Source: Christensenella sp. UBA1431 (GTDB lineage Bacteria; Bacillota; Clostridia; Christensenellales; UBA1431). From it: a stretch of DNA of 13,446 nt. Numbering within the stretch: position 1 is the first letter of the stretch; every line of letters begins with the position of its first letter. Positions 4,859 through 11,947 of this stretch are shown piece after piece. Made by a program: the position numbers and the translations under genes. The stretch is taken from contig DCTV01000021.1 of NCBI GenBank assembly GCA_002329665.1, positions 1 to 13,446 on the forward strand, in the 5' to 3' direction. Under the pieces are notes generated by a model. The model saw only the letters and a list, made by a program, of their open reading frames with translations. It was not told the DNA's origin and made no database searches.

Positions 4859-6601
4859 GTGGTAACTTTAACCATCGATGGCAAGAGCGTTCAAGTGCCC
4901 GAGAACACGACGGTGCTTGAAGCCGCCCGCCAGGTAGGGATCAAGATCCCGACGCTTTGCTACCTTAAGAACGTCAACCAGATCGGCGCGTGCCGCATGT
5001 GCGTCGTTGAGGTGGCCCGTGCGCGCAGCCTCCAGGCCGCGTGCGTACTGCCCGTTTCCGAAGGAATGGAAGTCTTCACGCATACGCCGGACGTCGTAAA
5101 CGCGCGCCGCGTGAACCTGGAACTCATTCTTTCGAATCACGACCGCCGGTGCCTCGAATGCACGCGCAACCGCACATGCGAACTTCAGGCGCTCGCGGAT
5201 GAACTCAATATTGACGAGATCCCGTATCAGGGGACGATGATCGACCGCCCCATCGATACGCTTTCTCCTTCGATAGAACGCGACCCCAACAAGTGCATCC
5301 TGTGCCGCCGCTGCGTCGCGACCTGCCATGACGTGCAGAAAGTCGGCGTCATCGGCCCGACGGGCCGCGGGTTCAGGACCACCATCGAACCCGTTTTCGG
5401 GCGCAGCATCAGCGAAGTCCCCTGCATCAACTGCGGGCAGTGTATCGCGGCCTGCCCCGTCGGCGCGCTCAGGGAAAAAGACAACACCAAACACGTGTGG
5501 GCCGCGCTGAAGGACCCCAAAAAGCACGTGGTCGTACAGACGGCGCCCGCCGTGCGCGCCGCGCTGGGCGAGGAATTCGGCATGCCCATGGGCTCGAGCG
5601 TGACCGGCAAGATGGCCGCGGCGCTGCGCATGATCGGCTTTGACAAGGTCTTTGATACCGACTTCGGCGCGGACCTCACGATCATGGAAGAGGGCACCGA
5701 ACTGCTCCAGCGAATTAAGAATGGCGGGAAGCTCCCGCTGATAACGTCCTGCAGCCCCGGCTGGATCAAGTTCTGTGAACACTATTACCCGGAACTTTTA
5801 GACAATCTCTCCACCTGTAAGTCCCCGCACGAGATGCTCGGGGCCGTCATCAAGTCCTACTACGCCGAGAAAAACGGCATCGACCCGGCCGACATCGTGG
5901 TGGTCTCGATCATGCCCTGCACCGCCAAGAAGTACGAGCGCCAGCGCCCCGAACTCGCAAGCACCGGCTACGCCGACGTGGATTACGTGCTCACCACGCG
6001 CGAACTCGGCAAGCTCATCAAACAGGCGGGCATCGATTTCGTGAACCTGCCCGACGAAAAATTCGACGAAATGCTGGGCGACTCCACCGGAGCCGCCGCC
6101 ATCTTCGGCGCGACCGGCGGCGTGATGGAAGCCGCGATTAGGACCGTGGCCGACATCCTCACGGGCGAAGACCTCGAGAACATTGAATACACGGCGGTCA
6201 GAGGGACGGAAGCCATCAAGGAGGCCACCGTCAACATCGCCGGCATGGACGTCAAGGTCGCGGTCGCCCACGGGACGGGCAATGCGCGCCCTCTCCTCGA
6301 CAAGATCAAGGCGGGCGAAGGCGGCTACCATTTCGTCGAGATCATGGGGTGCCCGGGCGGCTGCGTTACCGGCGGCGGACAGCCGTTCGTGAGCGCGCAG
6401 AAGAAGATGGACACCGATGTCGCGAAGATGCGGGCAAAGGCCCTTTACGACGAGGACGAGGACATGCCGCTTCGGAAGTCGCACAAGAACCCGTCGGTTC
6501 AAAAGCTCTACGAGGAATACTTCGGCGAGCCCTGCGGCCACAGGTCCCACGATCTGCTGCACACGCACTACATGGAACGCCCCAAATACGCTGTGAAGTA
6601 A
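4859..6601 (+). CDS. hydA: NADH-type [FeFe] hydrogenase catalytic subunit (HydA/HndD)
   Basis: A 580-residue modular [FeFe] hydrogenase that makes or oxidises H2 with electrons passing through Fe-S clusters. In order: plant-type [2Fe-2S] domain (Cys34, 45, 48, 62), a His-Cys3 [4Fe-4S] site (His94, Cys98, 101, 107), two [4Fe-4S] motifs (Cys146/149/152/156 and 189/192/195/199), then the H-cluster domain with L1 TSCSPGW (about 296-302), L2 MPCTAKKYE and L3 MGCPGGCVTGGGQP, and the small-subunit C-terminus (LHTHYMERP). The cluster set is that of bifurcating HndD/group A3-type subunits, but no NuoE/NuoF-like partners are nearby. L1 has Ser where Clostridium pasteurianum CpI has its second Cys. GTG at 4859 is chosen: AAGGAGA lies about 9 nt upstream and the [2Fe-2S] domain starts at once. 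The frame is open to 4709, but that is at the predicted transcription start. Confidence 0.95.
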   Translation: MVTLTIDGKSVQVPENTTVLEAARQVGIKIPTLCYLKNVNQIGACRMCVVEVARARSLQAACVLPVSEGMEVFTHTPDVVNARRVNLELILSNHDRRCLECTRNRTCELQALADELNIDEIPYQGTMIDRPIDTLSPSIERDPNKCILCRRCVATCHDVQKVGVIGPTGRGFRTTIEPVFGRSISEVPCINCGQCIAACPVGALREKDNTKHVWAALKDPKKHVVVQTAPAVRAALGEEFGMPMGSSVTGKMAAALRMIGFDKVFDTDFGADLTIMEEGTELLQRIKNGGKLPLITSCSPGWIKFCEHYYPELLDNLSTCKSPHEMLGAVIKSYYAEKNGIDPADIVVVSIMPCTAKKYERQRPELASTGYADVDYVLTTRELGKLIKQAGIDFVNLPDEKFDEMLGDSTGAAAIFGATGGVMEAAIRTVADILTGEDLENIEYTAVRGTEAIKEATVNIAGMDVKVAVAHGTGNARPLLDKIKAGEGGYHFVEIMGCPGGCVTGGGQPFVSAQKKMDTDVAKMRAKALYDEDEDMPLRKSHKNPSVQKLYEEYFGEPCGHRSHDLLHTHYMERPKYAVK

Positions 6602-6626
6602 ACCGGGGGAAAAACCAAAACGTTAG

Positions 6627-6671
6627 AGCAGCCGGTGTCTGGCCTTAACGGGGGCGGCCACCGGCTGCTTT
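6627..6671 (+). terminator. Terminator-like hairpin after the hydrogenase gene
   Basis: AGCAGCCGG (6627-6635) pairs with CCGGCTGCT (6661-6669), with an inner TGGCC/GGCCA stem and a TGTC bulge. The following T-run is short (TTTGCGTT). Some read-through into nfnA is possible. Confidence 0.5.
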
Positions 6672-6785
6672 GCGTTGCACGGGATCGGGCAAAAGGCGCG
6701 GCGTACGGACAGCCGTGCCGGCGCCGTGACGCTTCGAGGTTTGATGGCCACGCCGGACAAAAAGGACCAAACCCAGTTTTTTTCA

Positions 6786-6815
6786 TTGCATTCATACGGG
6801 CCAAGGCACTAGAAT
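6786..6815 (+). promoter_or_regulatory. Candidate promoter for nfnAB
   Basis: TTGCAT (6786-6791) and TAGAAT (6810-6815) are 18 nt apart. The start point would be near 6822, 70 nt before nfnA. The -35 box is weak. CATTCATACGG here (6789-6799) recurs at 6867-6877 over the nfnA ribosome site. Confidence 0.35.
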
Positions 6816-6893
6816 AGAAGGGACGAAATCAAGCGGAGTCTTCGGTTTGTAGAATTTATAGATTATCATTCATACGGAGGTGTATGCGTACCC

Positions 6894-7739
6894 ATGCATA
6901 AAATATTGACAAAAAAAGTGCTTAACGAACAGGTCATACTGATGGAACTCGAGGCGCCCAGGGTCGCGAAGAAATGCAAGCCCGGCCAGTTCGTCATCCT
7001 GCGGGTGAACGAGCAGGGCGAGCGGATCCCTCTGACCATCGCCGATTTCGACCGCGAAAAAGGCACGGTGACCATCATCTTCCAAATCGTCGGCAAGACG
7101 ACGATGCTGCTAGCCGAGCAGGAGGAAAACGGCTTCGTTTCCGACATCGTCGGTCCGCTGGGCAACGCGTCCGACCTTAACGGCGTCCGGAAGGCCGCAG
7201 TCATCGGCGGCGGGCTGGGCAGCGCCATCGCGTACCCGCAGGCCAAGGCCCTGCACAAGATGGGCGCCGAAGTGGAGATCATCGCCGGGTTTCGCACGAA
7301 GGACCTCGTCATCCTCGAGGATGAGATGCGCGCGGTGAGCGACCAGCTCTTCGTGATGACCGACGACGGCTCCTACGGCGAGCACGGGCTGGTCACCGAC
7401 AAGCTGAAAGAGCGCATAGACGGCGGCGCGGGCTACGACACGGTGATCGCCATAGGTCCGCTTATCATGATGAAATTCGTGGCCAAGCTGACCAAGGAAT
7501 ACGGGATCCGCACCGTTGTGAGCATGAACCCCGTGATGATCGACGGCACGGGCATGTGCGGCGGCTGCCGCGTGTCGGTGGGCGGCGAAACGAAGTTCGC
7601 CTGCGTCGACGGCCCCGAATTCGACGGCCACCTGATCGATTTCGACGAAGTGATACGCCGCACGTCGATGTACAGGGAACAGGAACAGGAAGCGGTAAGG
7701 CGGCATAAATGCAGATTGGAGGACGCGATAGATGGCTGA
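6894..7739 (+). CDS. nfnA: NfnA: ferredoxin-NADP+ oxidoreductase subunit alpha
   Basis: Small subunit of the bifurcating NADH-dependent reduced ferredoxin:NADP+ oxidoreductase; related to PyrK and other ferredoxin-reductase-like subunits. In the 281 residues: an FAD-binding barrel with RIPLTIADFD (about 44-53), a nucleotide-binding fold starting at VIGGGLGSA (103-111), and a C-terminal [2Fe-2S] site, MIDGTGMCGGCRV then KFACVDGPEFD (Cys222, 225, 237). NfnA clusters are known to use three Cys plus an Asp; Asp217 or Asp239 could fill that role here. GGAGG lies 13 nt before the ATG, rather far. It overlaps nfnB by 8 nt, so the two are translationally coupled. A sulfide dehydrogenase or another NfnAB-like (Nfn paralogue) role cannot be excluded from sequence alone. 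Confidence 0.92.
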   Translation: MHKILTKKVLNEQVILMELEAPRVAKKCKPGQFVILRVNEQGERIPLTIADFDREKGTVTIIFQIVGKTTMLLAEQEENGFVSDIVGPLGNASDLNGVRKAAVIGGGLGSAIAYPQAKALHKMGAEVEIIAGFRTKDLVILEDEMRAVSDQLFVMTDDGSYGEHGLVTDKLKERIDGGAGYDTVIAIGPLIMMKFVAKLTKEYGIRTVVSMNPVMIDGTGMCGGCRVSVGGETKFACVDGPEFDGHLIDFDEVIRRTSMYREQEQEAVRRHKCRLEDAIDG

Positions 7740-9132
7740 ACGGAACATGTCTAGTACCAAAAACCCTATGCCCGAGCAGGACCCCGACGTACGGAACAAG
7801 AATTTCGACGAGGTCGCGAAGGGATACACGGAAGAAATGGCCGTGTCCGAAGCCATGCGCTGCCTGAACTGCAAGAAGCCCTCCTGCGTCGCCGGCTGCC
7901 CCGTGAACGTGAAAATACCGGAGTTCATCAAGTGCATCCAGGAACGCCGGTTCAAGGACTCCTACCTGACTCTCAAGCAGACCAACTCCCTCCCCGCCGT
8001 ATGCGGCAGGGTATGCCCGCAGGAGACGCAGTGCGAGGCCGTGTGCGTGCGCGGCAAGAAGGGCGAGCCGGTGGCCATTGGCAGGCTCGAGCGGTTCGCG
8101 GCCGACTGGTACCTGAACAACTGCGATGAGAAGAGCGAAAGATCCGAGACCAACGGCCATAAAGTCGCCGTGCTGGGCTCGGGCCCGGCCGGGCTGACCT
8201 GCGCGGGCGACCTGGCGCAGATGGGGTACGACGTCACGGTGTTCGAGGCGTTTCACGCGCCCGGCGGCGTGCTCATCTACGGCATCCCCGAATTCAGGCT
8301 CCCCAAGGCGATCGTGCGCCACGAGATCGAGAAGCTCGAGGAAGCCGGCGTGAAGATCGAGACCAACACGATCGCCGGCAAGGCCGTCTCGATTGACGAG
8401 CTGTTCGAAGAGGGCTACGAGGCCGTGTTCATCGGCACGGGCGCTGGCCTTCCCATGTTCATGCACATAGAGGGCGAGAACCTCAACGGCGTGTTCTCGG
8501 CCAACGAGTACCTCACCAGGGTCAATCTAATGAAGGCGTACCGCGACGATTACGACACGCCCGTGTACCGGGCGAAGACCGTGGCCGTCGTGGGCGGCGG
8601 GAACGTCGCCATGGACTCCGCGCGCTGCGCCAAGCGCCTCGGGGCAGACACCGTTTACATCGTATACCGCCGCAGCGAACAGGAGATGCCCGCAAGGGCC
8701 GAAGAGGTCCACCACGCGAAGGAAGAGGGGATCGTCTTCAAACTCCTGTGCAACCCTGTGCGCATCCTCGGCGACGACAAGGGCTGGGTCAAAGGCATCG
8801 AATGCGTGGAGATGGAACTGGGCGAGCCGGACGCATCGGGCAGGCGAAGGCCCATCCCCAAGGAAGGAAGCGAATTCACGCTCGACGTCGACTGCGTCGT
8901 TATGGCCATCGGCACCTCCCCGAACCCGACGGTCACCAAGGCCACCGGCGGCCTTGAGACCACCAGGCGCGGCTGCATCGTCGCGGACGAGGAGACCGGC
9001 CAAACGTCGATCGAGGGCGTGTACGCGGGAGGCGACGCCGTGACCGGCGCGGCCACCGTCATACTCGCGATGGGCGCGGGCAAGAAGGCCGCAAAAGCGA
9101 TAGACGAGTACATCAAAGGAAAAACCGAGTAA
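7732..9132 (+). CDS. nfnB: NfnB: NADPH-dependent glutamate synthase small-subunit-like oxidoreductase
   Basis: Large subunit of NfnAB, a 466-residue GltD-like flavoprotein. The N-terminal part has two [4Fe-4S] sets (Cys44/47/52/56 and Cys91/95/101/105), seen in CLNCKKPSCVAGCPVNV and VCGRVCPQETQCEAVC. An FAD site VLGSGPAGL follows (147-155), then the NADPH-binding site VVGGGNVAMD (about 285-294) and the C-terminal FAD motif GVYAGGDAVTGAATVILAMGAG. With NfnA it couples NADPH to both NAD+ and ferredoxin by flavin-based bifurcation. The ATG at 7732 lies inside the end of nfnA (8-nt overlap), with GGAGG 9 nt upstream. No gltA-type large glutamate synthase subunit is present, which favours NfnB over GltD. 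Confidence 0.93.
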   Translation: MAERNMSSTKNPMPEQDPDVRNKNFDEVAKGYTEEMAVSEAMRCLNCKKPSCVAGCPVNVKIPEFIKCIQERRFKDSYLTLKQTNSLPAVCGRVCPQETQCEAVCVRGKKGEPVAIGRLERFAADWYLNNCDEKSERSETNGHKVAVLGSGPAGLTCAGDLAQMGYDVTVFEAFHAPGGVLIYGIPEFRLPKAIVRHEIEKLEEAGVKIETNTIAGKAVSIDELFEEGYEAVFIGTGAGLPMFMHIEGENLNGVFSANEYLTRVNLMKAYRDDYDTPVYRAKTVAVVGGGNVAMDSARCAKRLGADTVYIVYRRSEQEMPARAEEVHHAKEEGIVFKLLCNPVRILGDDKGWVKGIECVEMELGEPDASGRRRPIPKEGSEFTLDVDCVVMAIGTSPNPTVTKATGGLETTRRGCIVADEETGQTSIEGVYAGGDAVTGAATVILAMGAGKKAAKAIDEYIKGKTE

Positions 9133-9156
9133 CACGGGCATAAAAAAAGCCGCGGG

Positions 9157-9273
9157 CTAGGCCGTCGACAAACCCTTCGGGATTTGTCGACGGTTTTCTG
9201 TGTGGTTAAAATGACTTTTTCCCCGTCAATCTGACGCGCATGTCGTCAGATTGGATTGAAAGTGGGGGATTGC
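9157..9273 (+). repeat. Structured interspersed repeat, short copy
   Basis: Two blocks recur later in the window in the same order and orientation. Block a (9157-9213) starts CTAGGCCGTCGACAAA and ends GTGGTTAAAATG; block b (9242-9273) reads GTCGTCAGATTGGATTGA then AAGTGGGGGATTGC. Here they are 28 nt apart. Block b also forms a hairpin with preceding bases: CAATCTGACG (9227-9236) pairs perfectly with CGTCAGATTG (9244-9253). The element lies between the convergent nfnB and phosphoesterase genes. No reading frame is supported in it. Confidence 0.7.
9162..9198 (+). terminator. UUCG-capped terminator hairpin after nfnB (repeat block a)
   Basis: CCGTCGACAAA (9162-9172) pairs with TTTGTCGACGG (9183-9193), 11 bp. 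A C-A mismatch and two C-G pairs then lead to a C(UUCG)G tetraloop. TTTTCTG follows. It starts about 30 nt after the nfnB stop and fits an intrinsic terminator, although it belongs to a repeated element. Confidence 0.65.
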
Positions 9274-9338
9274 GCCCATACCAACCGTGGAGAGACGAAG
9301 CAAGCCGCTTGCCGAAAACAGCCCAAAGCAATCGCCCG

Positions 9339-10172
9339 TCACTCCCTCTTTAGCGTGATGTGGACGATCTGCGGCGGGGCGCAGAACCGCACAGGGAACA
9401 CGGACACCCCCACGCCGTTGGTCACGATCAGCGTCGTGCCGTCCTTTTGGTACATCCCCGAGACGTACTTGCCGCCGGTGCGGGAGGGCACGACGAGCGG
9501 GACGAGGCCGAATAGCGTGACCTGACCGCCATGCATATGCCCCGAAAGCATCAGATCCACCTTTTCGCTTTGCATCTGCTCGATATAGTCCGGATTATGG
9601 GACAGCAAGACGACGTAGTCCCCGTCCTTCGTCCCCCGTTGTACCGGCGTGATGTCGCATACGTCCGTGTCGAGGTCGCCGACCCCGGCGAGGGCGACGC
9701 GCCCCCGGCCGCGCTCCAGCCACAGCATCCGGTTGTCCACGAGCGTGATGCCGTGCCGGGCGGCTTCGGCGCGGCACAGGTCGGCGCCCATCCAGTTGTC
9801 GTGGTTGCCCAGCACGCCGTAAACGCCCATGGGCGCGCACAGCCCGCTCAGCGCCTCGAACGCGGGCGCGATATGCTTCGCATCGTAGCCCACGTAGTCG
9901 CCGCCGAGGAGTACGAGGTCGGGGCGCAGCGCGTTGACGCGCGCCACCATGTCCCTAACGGCCGAGAGCGGGAAATAATCGCCGAGGTGAAGGTCGGCCA
10001 CGAACGCGATGCTGAGGCCGTCGAACGCTTCCGGTACCCGGGCAGAGCCCACCGTATACTCCCGCACCAAAAGCATGCGCGGCTCGATGAACGCGTACGC
10101 GCCCAGCGAAAGGACGAAGGCCAGCAGGAAGCAGGCCAGCCTCGTTTTAAAGCTCGTTTTCTGTCCGTCCAT
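9339..10172 (-). CDS. Membrane-anchored metallophosphoesterase (YkuE/YaeI-like)
   Basis: A 277-residue calcineurin-like phosphoesterase. A hydrophobic segment near the N-terminus (about 11-29, RLACFLLAFVLSLGAYAF) is a likely membrane anchor, with the catalytic domain outside. The five metal-binding blocks are seen: ADLHLGD (59-65), GGDYVGYD (90-97), GNHDN (122-126), LLSHNPD (189-195) and SGHMHGGQV (210-218), enough for a two-metal site. The family includes YkuE and YaeI, whose members act on phosphodiester or lipid-linked substrates; the substrate here is unknown. The ATG at 10172 has only a weak AGG upstream. It is convergent with nfnB and divergent from the aldo/keto reductase gene. A TATGAT-like -10 lies upstream at 10215-10210, without a clear -35. 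Confidence 0.9.
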   Translation of the reverse strand: MDGQKTSFKTRLACFLLAFVLSLGAYAFIEPRMLLVREYTVGSARVPEAFDGLSIAFVADLHLGDYFPLSAVRDMVARVNALRPDLVLLGGDYVGYDAKHIAPAFEALSGLCAPMGVYGVLGNHDNWMGADLCRAEAARHGITLVDNRMLWLERGRGRVALAGVGDLDTDVCDITPVQRGTKDGDYVVLLSHNPDYIEQMQSEKVDLMLSGHMHGGQVTLFGLVPLVVPSRTGGKYVSGMYQKDGTTLIVTNGVGVSVFPVRFCAPPQIVHITLKRE

Positions 10173-10339
10173 GATACCTCGCGCCGTCAGGGCCGGTTAT
10201 TCTATGCCTATCATACCACGTTTGGCCCGGCCTAACACCTTCAAGCCCGACAGTAGGGCGGCAGCCCTCGTTATAAGGGACACCGGGCCCAAGGTGCGCT
10301 ACCGTGCTGTGCGCCTGGTACAGGCCGTGCGCGCAGGTA

Positions 10340-10367
10340 TTGACGGGAGGCGCGGCGGCGGTATACT
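10340..10367 (+). promoter_or_regulatory. Probable promoter of the aldo/keto reductase gene
   Basis: TTGACG (10340-10345) and TATACT (10362-10367) are separated by 16 nt. The start point near 10374 gives a leader of about 29 nt. The spacer is very G+C-rich. Confidence 0.6.
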
Positions 10368-10402
10368 GAAAACAGCGACATGTTTAGAAAGCGGGGCAAA
10401 AG

Positions 10403-11515
10403 ATGCAATACACACGATTCGGCAACACGGGACTGAGGGTATCGAGGTTCGGGCTCGGCTGCATGCGTTTCCCCGAGGACGAAAAGGACGCCATCGAGAT
10501 GGTGCGGTACGCGATCGACCACGGCGTCAATTACGTCGACACGGCCTACTCCTACGAAAACAGCGAGGCGATCACCGGGAAGGCGCTCAAAGACGGTTAC
10601 AGGGAGAGGACCGTCCTCGCCACGAAGAGCCCAGTCTGGCTCGTGGAAAAACACGCGGACTTCGAAAAATACCTCGACGAAGAACTGCGCCGGCTGAAAA
10701 CGGACCGCATCGACGTCTACCTCCTGCACAACCTTTCGCACACCCACTGGGAGCAGGTGAAGCGGTTCGACGGCCTTTCTTTCCTCGACAAGATGGTCGA
10801 AAAGGGAAAGATACTTTTCAAGGCCTTTTCCATCCACAACACGCTCCCGGCGTTCATGCAGATCGTGGACGCCTGCGACTGGGACATGGCCCAGATACAG
10901 CTCAACATCCTCGACGAAAAACAGCAGGCAGGGATCGGGGGCCTGAAATACGGGGCCGCCAAAGGCCTGGCGATGGTCGTCATGGAGCCCCTGCGCGGCG
11001 GGAACCTGCTCAACGCCGTCCCTAAGGAGGTGCGCGATCTCCTCGCGCGGCATCCCGAGAAGCGGTCGCTCGTCGAATGGTGCTTCAGGTGGCTGTACGA
11101 CAAGCCGGAAGTCTCCGTCATCCTCAGCGGCACGCGCACGCTCGAACAGCTCAAGGACAACCTGAGGATATTCGATCGCGCGCGGCCGGGCGTGATGTCC
11201 GGGGACGACCAGCGGCTTATCGCGGCGATACGGGCCGCCTTCGAGGCGCAGCACAGCATCGGCTGCACGGGCTGCGGCTACTGCATGCCCTGCCCGAGCG
11301 GCGTGCGCATCCCGGAGGTTTTCAGGCTCTACAACAGCCACCAACTGATGAAGCCGGGCAGCATCGATACGGTATTCTACAAGAAATCGATCGTCCCTAT
11401 TAACGCCGGGGCGGACCAATGCATAGCCTGCGGCGAATGCGCCGGGCGCTGCCCGCAGTCGCTCGACATCCCCCAACTGCTCAAATTGGCCCATGCCGGC
11501 CTGACGGAAGAATAA
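10403..11515 (+). CDS. Aldo/keto reductase with C-terminal [4Fe-4S] ferredoxin domain
   Basis: A 370-residue protein. The first about 270 residues are an aldo/keto reductase barrel, with the family tetrad at Asp46 and Tyr51 (VDTAYSYENSE), Lys75 (VLATKSP) and His109 (LLHNLS). The C-terminal 85 residues carry two [4Fe-4S] motifs: CTGCGYCMPCP (Cys288/291/294/297) and CIACGECAGRC (Cys340/343/346/350). Such fusions are common in anaerobes, where the clusters presumably exchange electrons with ferredoxin or flavoproteins; the substrate is not known. The start ATG at 10403 gives the usual MQYTRFGNTGLRVS start; the SD is weak (GGGG, about 8 nt away). It adds another Fe-S redox enzyme to the neighbourhood, but has its own promoter and is not in an operon with nfnAB. 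Confidence 0.93.
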   Translation: MQYTRFGNTGLRVSRFGLGCMRFPEDEKDAIEMVRYAIDHGVNYVDTAYSYENSEAITGKALKDGYRERTVLATKSPVWLVEKHADFEKYLDEELRRLKTDRIDVYLLHNLSHTHWEQVKRFDGLSFLDKMVEKGKILFKAFSIHNTLPAFMQIVDACDWDMAQIQLNILDEKQQAGIGGLKYGAAKGLAMVVMEPLRGGNLLNAVPKEVRDLLARHPEKRSLVEWCFRWLYDKPEVSVILSGTRTLEQLKDNLRIFDRARPGVMSGDDQRLIAAIRAAFEAQHSIGCTGCGYCMPCPSGVRIPEVFRLYNSHQLMKPGSIDTVFYKKSIVPINAGADQCIACGECAGRCPQSLDIPQLLKLAHAGLTEE

Positions 11516-11596
11516 AGGATGACTGATGCGGCTCCGGCGCGTCGGATGCAATGAAGCGCAAACGAGCCGCACGAAGGTTTGCGCCTGAATAAAACG

Positions 11597-11620
11597 GGGA
11601 CAGGCCTTAAGGCCTGTCCC
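11597..11620. terminator. 24-bp perfect palindrome after the aldo/keto reductase gene
   Basis: GGGACAGGCCTT is followed directly by its complement AAGGCCTGTCCC, then TCTAGG. It lies 81 nt past the stop codon. There is no long T-run, so it may be a weak terminator or a boundary of the hairpin-rich element to its right. Its core recurs at 11907-11932. Confidence 0.5.
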
Positions 11621-11621
11621 T

Positions 11622-11868
11622 CTAGGCCGTCGACAAACCCCTTCGGGGACTGTCGACGGTTTCCTTTGTGGTTAAAATGCCCCTTTAAGGGGCATCCGCC
11701 TCCGGAAGCGGCGCTTTGTGGGGAAGGGGAGGAGCAATCCGGGGTCCCCGCGCGGCTTGCCGCGTGGGGTGGAGCGCAGCGAGCGAGCCTTTGCGCACCG
11801 CGCGAAGGTGAGCGGTGCGGAGTTTGTTCCGACGAGTCGTCAGATCGGATTGATAGTGGGGGATCGCA
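11622..11868 (+). repeat. Structured interspersed repeat, long copy
   Basis: Block a (11622-11679) and block b (11836-11868) match the copy at 9157-9273, same order and orientation, but are 156 nt apart. The hairpin of block a keeps 9 bp of the GTCGAC stem (11627-11635 with 11651-11659) and the C(UUCG)G loop. Other hairpins inside or at the edge: ATGCCCC/GGGGCAT (11677-11695), CCCCGCGCGGC/GCCGCGTGGGG (11746-11769), CGCACCGC/GCGGTGCG (11794-11819) and GTGGGGGAT/ATCCCCCAC (11856-11876). It lies between convergent genes. No coding signal; the frame across 11579-11920 is not gene-like. Confidence 0.7.
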
Positions 11869-11906
11869 TCCCCCACCCCTGCATTTAAGCTTTTTTGACA
11901 GACTGT

Positions 11907-11932
11907 GGAGGCAGGCCTGAAGGCCTGCCTCC
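11907..11932. repeat. 12-bp hairpin sharing a core with the one at 11597
   Basis: GGAGGCAGGCCT and AGGCCTGCCTCC pair perfectly around two bases (GA). The core CAGGCCT-NA-AGGCCTG is the same as in the palindrome at 11597-11620, while the outer pairs differ. It lies 16 nt past the NlpC/P60 stop on the minus strand and may end that transcript, but no T-run follows. Confidence 0.5.
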
Positions 11933-11947
11933 TATTGGGATTCTCGT

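Noticed and set aside
11622..11880. CRISPR-like or riboswitch interpretation of the hairpin array
   Set aside because: The hairpins differ in sequence and spacing, there are no regular spacers, and no known riboswitch core was recognised.
11579..11920. 113-codon frame across the hairpin-rich region
   Set aside because: It runs through several perfect hairpins and both repeat blocks; no ribosome site or protein-like pattern.
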